Shown here: positions 24,659-31,834 of the stretch, piece by piece | How the letters are laid out: each line of letters starts with the position of its first letter | Numbering within the stretch: position 1 is the first letter of the stretch | Program-made: the position numbers and the translations under genes | NCBI GenBank assembly: GCA_965243325.1 | Contig: CBDEUQ010000003.1 | Coordinates: 3,038,001 to 3,102,000 of the forward strand | Length of the DNA stretch: 64,000 nt | DNA from: JANQOH01 sp965243325 | GTDB taxonomy: Bacteria > Pseudomonadota > Alphaproteobacteria > UBA7887 | Direction of reading: 5' to 3' | The notes under the pieces: generated by a model | What the model saw: only the letters and a program-made list of their open reading frames with translations | Databases searched by the model: none | Told to the model about the DNA's origin: nothing

Positions 24659-25225
24659 ATGAAGATCAACGGCAACGCCGTCCGTCCCGGCATGGTTATC
24701 GAGCACAAGGGCGCGCTTTGGCGCGTCGTCAAGAACCAGGCGACCCAGCCGGGAAAGGGCGGCGCGTACAACCAGGTGGAACTGAAGAACCTGCGCGACG
24801 GAACCAAGCTCAACGAACGGTTCCGGGCTGCGGAAGCGGTGGAGCGCGCCCATCTCGAGCAGAAGAGATACCAATTTCTCTACGCCGACGGCGACGTTCT
24901 CACGCTGATGGACGGAGACAGCTACGAGCAGATCGACGTTGACGCGAATCTCGTCGTCAGCGGCCGTCCGTACCTGCAGGAAGGCATGGAGATAGAGGTC
25001 GAGAGTTTCGACGGCCGCACGATCGGCATCCGCTTGGCCGACACGGTCGTCATGACCGTCGTCGAGACCGAGCCCGTCGTAAAGGGCCAGACAGCGGCGT
25101 CGAGCTTCAAACCCGCGGTGCTCGAAAACGGTGAACGCATCATGGTGCCGCCGCACGTGGAAAGCGGTGTCCGCGTGGTCGTCAACACGGCCGACGGCAG
25201 CTACGCGGAACGCGCCAAGGACTGA
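24659..25225 (+). CDS. efp: Elongation factor P
   Basis: 188 residues, standard length, with KOW-like N-domain and two OB domains. The loop that enters the ribosomal P site reads TQPGKGGAYNQVELKN with Lys33 as the residue that is modified in many bacteria; no epmAB genes are visible in the window. It relieves stalling at polyproline, relevant here because neighbouring genes encode proline-rich proteins. The promoter region has been shortened by the IS copy ending at 24566. The order efp then IMPase-like gene is common in Alphaproteobacteria. Confidence 0.96.
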   Translation: MKINGNAVRPGMVIEHKGALWRVVKNQATQPGKGGAYNQVELKNLRDGTKLNERFRAAEAVERAHLEQKRYQFLYADGDVLTLMDGDSYEQIDVDANLVVSGRPYLQEGMEIEVESFDGRTIGIRLADTVVMTVVETEPVVKGQTAASSFKPAVLENGERIMVPPHVESGVRVVVNTADGSYAERAKD

Positions 25226-25240
25226 GGCCAAGACCCCCCC

Positions 25241-26026
25241 ATGGCAGTGCGCTCGGCAATCGTGAACGTGATGGCCGGCGCGGCGGTTCGCGCCGCCCGC
25301 CCGCTGAATCGCGATTTCGGCGAATTGGAAAATCTTCAGGCGAGCCGCAAGGCGACCCGGTCGTTCCTCGCCCGCGCGTGCCGCCACGTGGAAGACGTGC
25401 TGGCGACAGAGCTGTCGCGAGCGCGGCGCGACTACGCGGTGCTCGCAGACGGAACCGCAGACCCGGGAGGACCGGCGTGGCTGATCGCGCCGGTCGACGG
25501 TGGCGAGAACCTCGCACACGGCGTGCCGAACGTGGCGACCGCCATTGCCGCGCGCGAGGGCGGACGCACGGTCGCCGGAGTCGTCTACGATCCGCTGCGC
25601 GACGAGCTCTACTGGGCGGAAAAGGGCGTGGGTGCCTACGTAAACCATCGGCGCATCCGCTGCGCCGGCGGCGGACGCGTGGAAACGGCCGTGGTGTCGC
25701 TGGCTCCGCCGCGCGGACTCTCGCCGGCACGGCTGGTCGCCGCGGTGGCCCCCGCCGAACTGCGGATCACCGGCGCACCGGCGCTCGATCTCGCGTATGT
25801 GGCGAGCGGCCGTTTCGACGGCTTCGTCGGCACGGCGTCGGCGGCGGTGCTGGCCGCCGGCGGGATATTGCTGCGCGAAGCGGGCGCCCTGATCGAGTCG
25901 GTGCGCGCCGACGGCGTGGACGCGCCGCTGACGCTGACCGCCGACGGCCGCCTGCTGGCGACGCTGGTGCGGCGCATGGACGCGCTGACGACGGTCGGTC
26001 GCCGCGTCGCCGCAACGGCCGGGTGA
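25241..26026 (+). CDS. Inositol-monophosphatase-fold protein with degenerate active site
   Basis: 261 residues, aligned over the full fold, starting 15 bases after efp. The metal-binding signatures are eroded. The usual GEE before the first strand is ADG. DPIDGTxNFxHG is APVDGGENLAHG, so the first Asp is Ala. WDxAAGxLLVxEAGG is SAAVLAAGGILLREAGA, so the last Asp is gone. Only the second Asp of the DG pair remains. Phosphatase activity is therefore unlikely. SuhB-type members also act as RNA-polymerase or rRNA-biogenesis partners, which could be the retained role; it may also be decaying. Confidence 0.82.
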   Translation: MAVRSAIVNVMAGAAVRAARPLNRDFGELENLQASRKATRSFLARACRHVEDVLATELSRARRDYAVLADGTADPGGPAWLIAPVDGGENLAHGVPNVATAIAAREGGRTVAGVVYDPLRDELYWAEKGVGAYVNHRRIRCAGGGRVETAVVSLAPPRGLSPARLVAAVAPAELRITGAPALDLAYVASGRFDGFVGTASAAVLAAGGILLREAGALIESVRADGVDAPLTLTADGRLLATLVRRMDALTTVGRRVAATAG

Positions 26027-26133
26027 CGGTTGCCGGCACCTGGGGCCGGCGGTATTCTTTGCCTGCGGCGATGTCGCGGCAGCGCGCAGCGCGGCACGCG
26101 ACCACCGGGTCCGACGTTCGGAATCGGGTGAGC

Positions 26134-27147
26134 ATGACGGCATCCAGAAGCACGCATCGCCCAGGCGGTCTTCGCCGGGCGGCAGGCGTGGGCGTCGCCT
26201 GCGCCACCTGCCTTGCCGGCGCCGCCTTGGCGCAAGCCCCCTCGGCAACGGCTACCGGTTCGCCCGGCGTCGAGGTCAACCAAGCCGTGCTGGATGCACT
26301 CGGACCGCCTGTTCGAAGCCGGGCGGCACTCGTGCTTACCCGCCCGGTCCCTCGCACGCTGTCCGCGCCGCCCGCCCTCGTGCGCCGCGCGGAGTGCGAC
26401 CCGGTCGCGGCAGCCGTAATCGGGTCCGACGGCCTGCCCATCTTTGACGGCACGAGAGGGTGCCCGCATTCGCGCACCATCGGACTGTCGATGCGGTCCG
26501 ACACGGACGACGGACCCGCTCCGGTCCGCCTCCGCCGCCCGGGCGCCGACGCGGAACGGACGGAGCCGGCAGACGGCACCACACCGCCGCCGACTGCAAC
26601 GGAGGCATTGCCACCCCGGCCGAGCGCCGTCGCGCCGCCGCCGCCGCCGGCCGCGCCGGAAACGCCGGAGATGCCCCCCAGGCCGACGGCTGCGGAGCCG
26701 GAGCGCGAGCTGCCCGCGCCGCCCGCCGTTGAAACGGCGGGCGCGGCGCGGGTCGTGTCCGAAGATGTTCCGGAGGCGGCCGCCGCTGCCGAGGACCTGA
26801 CGGTCGCAGCCGCGCCGGCGCCTCGGGCCAGGCCGCTCGCGACGGTCCTGAGCGTCCCGTTCGCTTCCGGCGACAGCGATCTGTCACCCGCCGCGCGGCA
26901 GACTCTCGATCGGGTCGCCGAATCGCTGGGTACGGAACCGACGGAGCGCATTCAGCTAAAGGCTTATGCCGATGCCGAAGGCACGACGTCGAGCGCCGCA
27001 CGACGCATGTCGATGCTCCGCGCCCTGTCGGTGCGTTCCTATCTGATGGAAACCGGGGTCAGTTCGACTCGTATTGACGTCCGAGCGCTCGGCGCCAAGT
27101 ACGAAAGCGGGCCGCCGGACCGCGTCGATATCGTCGGTGTCCGATAG
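26134..27147 (+). CDS. Proline-rich OmpA-C-like envelope protein
   Basis: 337 residues from ATG 26134; a GTG two codons upstream is equally possible. Signal peptide ends near AALAQAPS. A long Pro/Ala-rich linker (about residues 150-240) leads to a C-terminal OmpA-like domain: SVPFASGDSDLSPAARQTLD, KAYADAEGTTSSAARRMSML and RALSVRSYL, with the expected peptidoglycan-facing residues partly kept. It is likely to span the periplasm and touch the cell wall. It precedes a MotA/ExbB-like and a MotB-like gene in the same direction, so it is probably part of one envelope complex. Confidence 0.78.
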   Translation: MTASRSTHRPGGLRRAAGVGVACATCLAGAALAQAPSATATGSPGVEVNQAVLDALGPPVRSRAALVLTRPVPRTLSAPPALVRRAECDPVAAAVIGSDGLPIFDGTRGCPHSRTIGLSMRSDTDDGPAPVRLRRPGADAERTEPADGTTPPPTATEALPPRPSAVAPPPPPAAPETPEMPPRPTAAEPERELPAPPAVETAGAARVVSEDVPEAAAAAEDLTVAAAPAPRARPLATVLSVPFASGDSDLSPAARQTLDRVAESLGTEPTERIQLKAYADAEGTTSSAARRMSMLRALSVRSYLMETGVSSTRIDVRALGAKYESGPPDRVDIVGVR

Positions 27148-27213
27148 GCGATCCGCACAGCGCCTGGCGGAAGCGCGGGACCCGGCCGGATTCGCGGCAA
27201 ACGGAAGTCGAAA

Positions 27214-28635
27214 ATGAACAGACCGCGCCGATTCCTGCTGCGGATGGTCGTATTCCTGTTGATCGTCGGCGCAGCCGTCGGGATGCTCGGCGACGCATTG
27301 ATCGACGCCTTCCTCGCCAATCCGCCGCTGAACGGCCTGATTCTCGGCGTTCTCGCCCTAGGCATCGTTTTTTCCTTCCGACAGGTGCTCGGACTTTCCC
27401 CCGCGGTGCGCTGGATAGAGGCATTTCAGGCCGATACGCAGGAGAGCGCACCGCCGCCGCACCCGCGACTGCTGGCGCCCATGGCGCGGATGCTGGAGGA
27501 CCGCCAGGGAAAAATGATGCTGTCGGCCCTGGCGACGCGTTCGTTGCTGGACAGCATCGGTTCCCGGCTCGGCGAATCGCGCGAAATCTCGCGCTACATG
27601 ATCGGGCTGCTGATCTTCCTGGGGCTGCTCGGCACGTTCTGGGGCCTGCTCGACACCGTCGGATCGGTCGGGACCGTGATCGCCGGTCTCAGCACCGACG
27701 CCGACGACCTGGTCGGCACCTTCGCGGCGCTGAAAACCAACCTGGAAGCCCCCCTCTCCGGCATGGGGACGGCGTTCTCCTCGTCGCTTTTCGGGCTGGC
27801 GGGCTCCCTGGTGCTCGGATTCCTCGACCTGCAGGCGGGCCAGGCGCAGAACCAGTTCTACAACGATCTTGAAGAGTGGTTGTCGAGCGTCACGCGCCTG
27901 TCGAGCGGAACGGGAGTCGCCGACGGCGATCAATCGGTGCCGGTCTACGTTCAGGCCCTGCTGGAACAGACCGCCGATTCGCTCGAAGAGCTCCAACGCA
28001 CACTCGCGCGGGGAGAGGAAGAGCGCCGCGCGTCGAACGCGCGCACGACCCAGCTCACCGAACGGCTCGTCGCGCTGTCCGATCAGATGCGCACGGAGCA
28101 GGACATGATGGTCAAGCTGGCCCAGAGCCATCTGGACATGAAACCGGTCCTGCAGCGGATCGCCGAGGGGCCAGGACTCGACGGCGGCGGGATGGACGAA
28201 GCAACCCGTGGACATATCCGCAATCTCGACGTCTATCTGGCGCGGCTGCTTGAGGAGACGACGAACGGCCGCACCTATCTCGCGTCGGAACTGCGCGCCG
28301 AGATCAAGCTGCTGGGACGCATGATGACCGCATCGGCCGCGGGATGGTCCGGCGACGATACGCCAACGATGCAGCCGCCACCCGGCGCACCGGAGCGGAC
28401 GCAGGTCTCGCCGGAGCCCGCCTCGCCGTCGGCCCCGCGAGCTCGCGACGGTGGGCGCGCGTCGTCGTCCTCCCCCATACCGCCGGCGCCGCGGCATGCG
28501 GCGGCGGCACCGCCCGCGCCGGTGCCGCAGAGAGCACCGCGGAGGGAACCCCGGTTGCACACGACGGACGAGTCGCCCCCGGCGTCACCGGTCGATCGAC
28601 CGCCCCGCCCGGGCGACGGGCGCAGGGAACGATGA
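27214..28635 (+). CDS. MotA/TolQ/ExbB-like inner-membrane protein with proline-rich tail
   Basis: 473 residues. Transmembrane segments at about 10-30 and 36-54, then 128-150 (YMIGLLIFLGLLGTFWGLLD) and 185-207, separated by a cytoplasmic loop. LGTFWGLLDTVGSV is the proton-channel helix signature of the MotA/ExbB superfamily. A coiled-coil region (about 255-360) and an Ala/Pro/Arg-rich tail follow. With the MotB-like next gene it should form an ion-driven stator anchored to the wall. The pair is widespread in Alphaproteobacteria next to efp; its physiological task is unproven. Efficient synthesis of the Pro-rich tail would need EF-P. Confidence 0.85.
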   Translation: MNRPRRFLLRMVVFLLIVGAAVGMLGDALIDAFLANPPLNGLILGVLALGIVFSFRQVLGLSPAVRWIEAFQADTQESAPPPHPRLLAPMARMLEDRQGKMMLSALATRSLLDSIGSRLGESREISRYMIGLLIFLGLLGTFWGLLDTVGSVGTVIAGLSTDADDLVGTFAALKTNLEAPLSGMGTAFSSSLFGLAGSLVLGFLDLQAGQAQNQFYNDLEEWLSSVTRLSSGTGVADGDQSVPVYVQALLEQTADSLEELQRTLARGEEERRASNARTTQLTERLVALSDQMRTEQDMMVKLAQSHLDMKPVLQRIAEGPGLDGGGMDEATRGHIRNLDVYLARLLEETTNGRTYLASELRAEIKLLGRMMTASAAGWSGDDTPTMQPPPGAPERTQVSPEPASPSAPRARDGGRASSSSPIPPAPRHAAAAPPAPVPQRAPRREPRLHTTDESPPASPVDRPPRPGDGRRER

Positions 28636-28664
28636 CGCTTCCCTTGCCGCGCACCTGACCGACG

Positions 28665-29816
28665 ATGGCCAACCGCTTCGACCGCAACGCGCGCTCGACC
28701 GACATCTGGCCGGGATTCGTCGACGCGCTGTCTACCCTGCTTCTCGTCCTGATTTTTCTGCTCATCATCTTCGTGGTCGCAGAGTTCTTTCTCGGGCGTG
28801 TCCTCTCCGGCCGTGAGCACGAACTGGCCAATCTGAAGAACGCCATCGTCGAACTCGAAAGCATGCTGTCCATCGAGCAGACGCAATCGCGTGACCTGCG
28901 CGGGGAACTCAACACGATCACGGCGCAGCTCACCGCCGCCAACCAGGATCGGGAAGATCTCAGCGAGGAGCGCAACGCGCTGCGGCTCGACTTCCGCGCC
29001 CTCGAAGACCGCCGCGATGCTCTGGCGACGGAGCGCGACGCGAGCGCGTCGGGACTTGAGGAACTGCGGCTTCGATTGGCGGAAAGCCAGGCGGCTCTCG
29101 CGGCGGCCCGCGCCGATCACTACGACGCCACGGTCGAGGCCAGCGACACGCGCGCCGCGCTGAGTGAAGAGCGCCGACTGTCCGACGATGCGCGTCGGCA
29201 GGTGAGCCTGCTCAACCTGCAGATTGCACGGCTGCGCTCTCAGCTCGCGACGATTCAGCAAGCCCTCGACGCGAGCGAGCGCACGGTCGAGGACCAGAAC
29301 GTTCGCATCGAGGACCTCGGCAGCCGCCTCAACGTTGCCCTGGCGAGCCGGGTCGAGGAACTGCAACGGGCACGTTCGGTCTTCTTCGGCGAGCTGCGCG
29401 ACGTGCTTGCCGGCCGTAGCGACGTTCGGATCGAAGGCGACCGCTTCGTGATACAGTCGGGCGTTCTCTTTACGTCCGGATCGGACGAGCTCGGCGACGA
29501 GGGACGACGGCAGGTCGAGGATCTCGCTGCGCTCCTGCTGCAGATTTCCGAAGACATCCCCGACGATGTCGAGTGGGTGCTCCGTATCGACGGCCACACC
29601 GACAGACGACCGATTCGCACCGCGCGCTTCCAGTCGAACTGGGCACTGGCGGCGGCGCGCGCGATCACCGTCGCCGGCACGCTTATCGAGAATGGCGTTC
29701 CTCCACACCGGTTGATGACGGCGGGATTCGGTGAGTTCCAACCGATAGATGAGGCCGAAAGCGAAGACGCCTACCGCCGTAACAGGCGCATCGAGCTCAA
29801 GCTCACGCAGCGCTGA
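28665..29816 (+). CDS. MotB-like peptidoglycan-binding protein with long coiled coil
   Basis: 383 residues. One N-terminal membrane helix with the channel motif STDIWPGFVDALSTLLLVLI (the Asp of FVDA would be the proton-carrying residue), then about 180 residues of heptad-rich coiled coil, then an OmpA/MotB domain with VLFTSGSDELGDEGRRQ, RIDGHTDRRPI and NRRIELKL. Partner of the preceding MotA/ExbB-like protein, 29 bases downstream of it. The coiled coil is much longer than in flagellar MotB and could bridge the periplasm. Confidence 0.88.
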   Translation: MANRFDRNARSTDIWPGFVDALSTLLLVLIFLLIIFVVAEFFLGRVLSGREHELANLKNAIVELESMLSIEQTQSRDLRGELNTITAQLTAANQDREDLSEERNALRLDFRALEDRRDALATERDASASGLEELRLRLAESQAALAAARADHYDATVEASDTRAALSEERRLSDDARRQVSLLNLQIARLRSQLATIQQALDASERTVEDQNVRIEDLGSRLNVALASRVEELQRARSVFFGELRDVLAGRSDVRIEGDRFVIQSGVLFTSGSDELGDEGRRQVEDLAALLLQISEDIPDDVEWVLRIDGHTDRRPIRTARFQSNWALAAARAITVAGTLIENGVPPHRLMTAGFGEFQPIDEAESEDAYRRNRRIELKLTQR

Positions 29817-29874
29817 GGGGACGGGTGGACATGGGGAACGCCCGCCGTTCCGACGTCGGCGAGGAGGCCGGGCG

Positions 29875-30612
29875 ATGGCGTTGAGGGCGCGCCGCACCCG
29901 GTTGGAGCGGCGTCAACGCGAGCGTTGGCGCACCGCGCTCTTGCGCACGCTTCTCTATGCCGGCGTCCTCGCTCTCGTCGCCTACTGGGCGTACAGCATG
30001 GGTAGCGAGCGCGCCGAATTGCGCAATCTGTCGCTGGCGGACAGGTTGGCCTCGCTGCAGGAGGAGAACCGGCGGTTGCAGGAAGACGCCGAGGCGGCGA
30101 TCAGCGAGCGTGCCGTCGCTGCGGAGCGTCTGGCCGAATCGCAGCGCCGCTACCGAAGCGACGTGCCGGCGGAAGACGAACGTGAAATCCTGGACGTCGT
30201 GAGGCAACGCATGGCCGACGGGGTTCCGCGCCAACGTTTCCTCCATGTGCTCGAAGCGGTGCAGATCAGTCCACGGTGCGCCTCGGACGTGCTGACGCGG
30301 CGTTTCCTGTTGCAGACGTCATTATCCGTCGGGACCCACGCTTCCGTGAGCTTCGCCAACAACGCGATCGTCGTCACCGGCACCGGCATGTCCGCCCATG
30401 ACCCGGCGGGCAATCGCGAGGCGTGGTTCGACGCCGCCGAACCGGTGCGGATCGCGTTTACCGCGCCGGGCGGGGCGGAAAGCGTGAGCGAAGGTCTGCT
30501 TCCGCTCCACCATGCCGTGGTTCTCGGAGACAAGGCGCACAACTTCACCATGACCGCGGCTCAGACGCGTGGATTCGTGTCGGTGACCGAGCAGGTCTGC
30601 GATTACCCCTGA
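29875..30612 (+). CDS. Single-pass membrane protein with coiled coil, unknown function
   Basis: 245 residues from ATG 29875 (GAGGAGG seven bases before). A basic N-terminus, a membrane helix at about 23-42 (LLRTLLYAGVLALVAYWAYS), a coiled coil to about 100, then a periplasmic C-terminal domain of beta character (RFLLQTSLSVGTHASVSFA) with Cys residues near PRCASD and the C-terminus. It closes the OmpA / MotA-like / MotB-like unit and is probably a third subunit of that complex. No named domain recognised. Confidence 0.75.
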   Translation: MALRARRTRLERRQRERWRTALLRTLLYAGVLALVAYWAYSMGSERAELRNLSLADRLASLQEENRRLQEDAEAAISERAVAAERLAESQRRYRSDVPAEDEREILDVVRQRMADGVPRQRFLHVLEAVQISPRCASDVLTRRFLLQTSLSVGTHASVSFANNAIVVTGTGMSAHDPAGNREAWFDAAEPVRIAFTAPGGAESVSEGLLPLHHAVVLGDKAHNFTMTAAQTRGFVSVTEQVCDYP

Positions 30613-30621
30613 CGTCCGACG

Positions 30622-31758
30622 CTACGGATAGACCCCGGTCTCCCAGCGGACCGCCTTGCCGCGGGCTGCCGCCCGGGCGCCGAACACGGCGCCGGGATGC
30701 GCCTTTGCCGCGGCCGCATAGGCGGCGGCGATTTCGTCGAGGTCGCGGCCTTTCGACGCGTCGTCCTGCGCGCGTACTTCCGACCACACGCGCCATGCGG
30801 CATGCTCGGCGGCGAACGCCGGGTCGGCCTCGTAGGCCGCTGCCCGGCGCGCCATGCCGGCGAGAGCTGCCGCCGCTTCGCTGCCGAGATCGAGCTGCCA
30901 GAGCTCCGGCAAACGCTGCAACCGTTCGTTCGCGACGTAGCGCTCGATGTCGCTTCCGAGGCGTTCGTAAGCCGCCAGACGATTGACGAAGTACCAGTGG
31001 TAGGCGTCCGCGAGGCTCGATTCGTAGGGACGGCCCACCAATGCCTTTTCGAGCACCCAGTCGAGCGCCCGTCCGGCAACCGGCGGCGGTGCCCACTCGT
31101 GTTCGCCTTCGAAGATCTCGATCATCCGCGCAACGCGCTCAGGCAGGAACAACCGTATGCGCTTGGCGTGATGAAAGTTGAAATCAAGCGTGCCGAAAGT
31201 CGCGTAGATCACCATTTCCTCATTGCCCGCGGTCATGAAACCACGGCCGCCCCAGGGCCCCGCCGATTGCAGGATCATGCCGCGAAAACCGGTTCGAAGC
31301 GCCGGGTAGGCACTGCACACCCGGGCCGCCCCTGACAACCCCGAACAGAACATCATGCCCGGCTGGACGCGCACCCGCGCCGCAATGTCGTCGTAGGCGC
31401 ACTCGAAGTTCGGCAACCAATCGGCGGTGCCGTTCCGCGACTCGACCAGCATGGCGACGAGCCAGCGGTCTTCGACCAGTCTTTCCGCGAACGCGCCCAT
31501 CGTCGCATCGCCAAGGGGCGAGGCGAGGAACATGACCGGATAGCGCCGGTCGTGGTCGTCATAGTCGTGCGGTACGTAGAGGGTGTAGTGATAAAGGTCC
31601 CGCACGATATCCGAGCTGGTATCGATGTGGTCGCCTGGGGCGCAGGCGATCAACGTGGTACCGGCGCGCGCGAGCGGCGCGTCCAGCGGCGTCGGCGACT
31701 CGGCCCGGACGCCGGCCGCGACGACGAAGCACGTGACGGCGAAAAACCAGATCCTCAT
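30622..31758 (-). CDS. Secreted alpha/beta-hydrolase-like protein
   Basis: 378 residues from ATG 31758, with GGGGGTGG just upstream and a signal peptide cleaved near GVRAESP. YTLYVPHDYDDHDRRYPVMF and MFCSGLSGAARVCSAYP resemble the esterase/depolymerase-type hydrolases, the Ser of GLSGA being the probable nucleophile (a GxSxG variant). A late His could be in FEGEHEWAPPP. The C-terminal 120 residues are helical and Ala-rich (TPR-like). Substrate unknown. It ends nine bases from the converging envelope gene and follows polA by 76 bases. Confidence 0.65.
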   Translation of the reverse strand: MRIWFFAVTCFVVAAGVRAESPTPLDAPLARAGTTLIACAPGDHIDTSSDIVRDLYHYTLYVPHDYDDHDRRYPVMFLASPLGDATMGAFAERLVEDRWLVAMLVESRNGTADWLPNFECAYDDIAARVRVQPGMMFCSGLSGAARVCSAYPALRTGFRGMILQSAGPWGGRGFMTAGNEEMVIYATFGTLDFNFHHAKRIRLFLPERVARMIEIFEGEHEWAPPPVAGRALDWVLEKALVGRPYESSLADAYHWYFVNRLAAYERLGSDIERYVANERLQRLPELWQLDLGSEAAAALAGMARRAAAYEADPAFAAEHAAWRVWSEVRAQDDASKGRDLDEIAAAYAAAAKAHPGAVFGARAAARGKAVRWETGVYP

Positions 31759-31834
31759 CGCACCACCCCCGGTTGTCGAGCGCGGCGCAGCATATGGAAA
31801 CCGCGTTGCGGGGCAACCGGTCGCGGCGGAGAGC

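Noticed and set aside
27214..29816. Zorya-type anti-phage system (ZorA/ZorB-like pair)
   Set aside because: The MotA/MotB-like pair lacks ZorC/D/E helicase or nuclease neighbours and lies in a housekeeping block next to efp.
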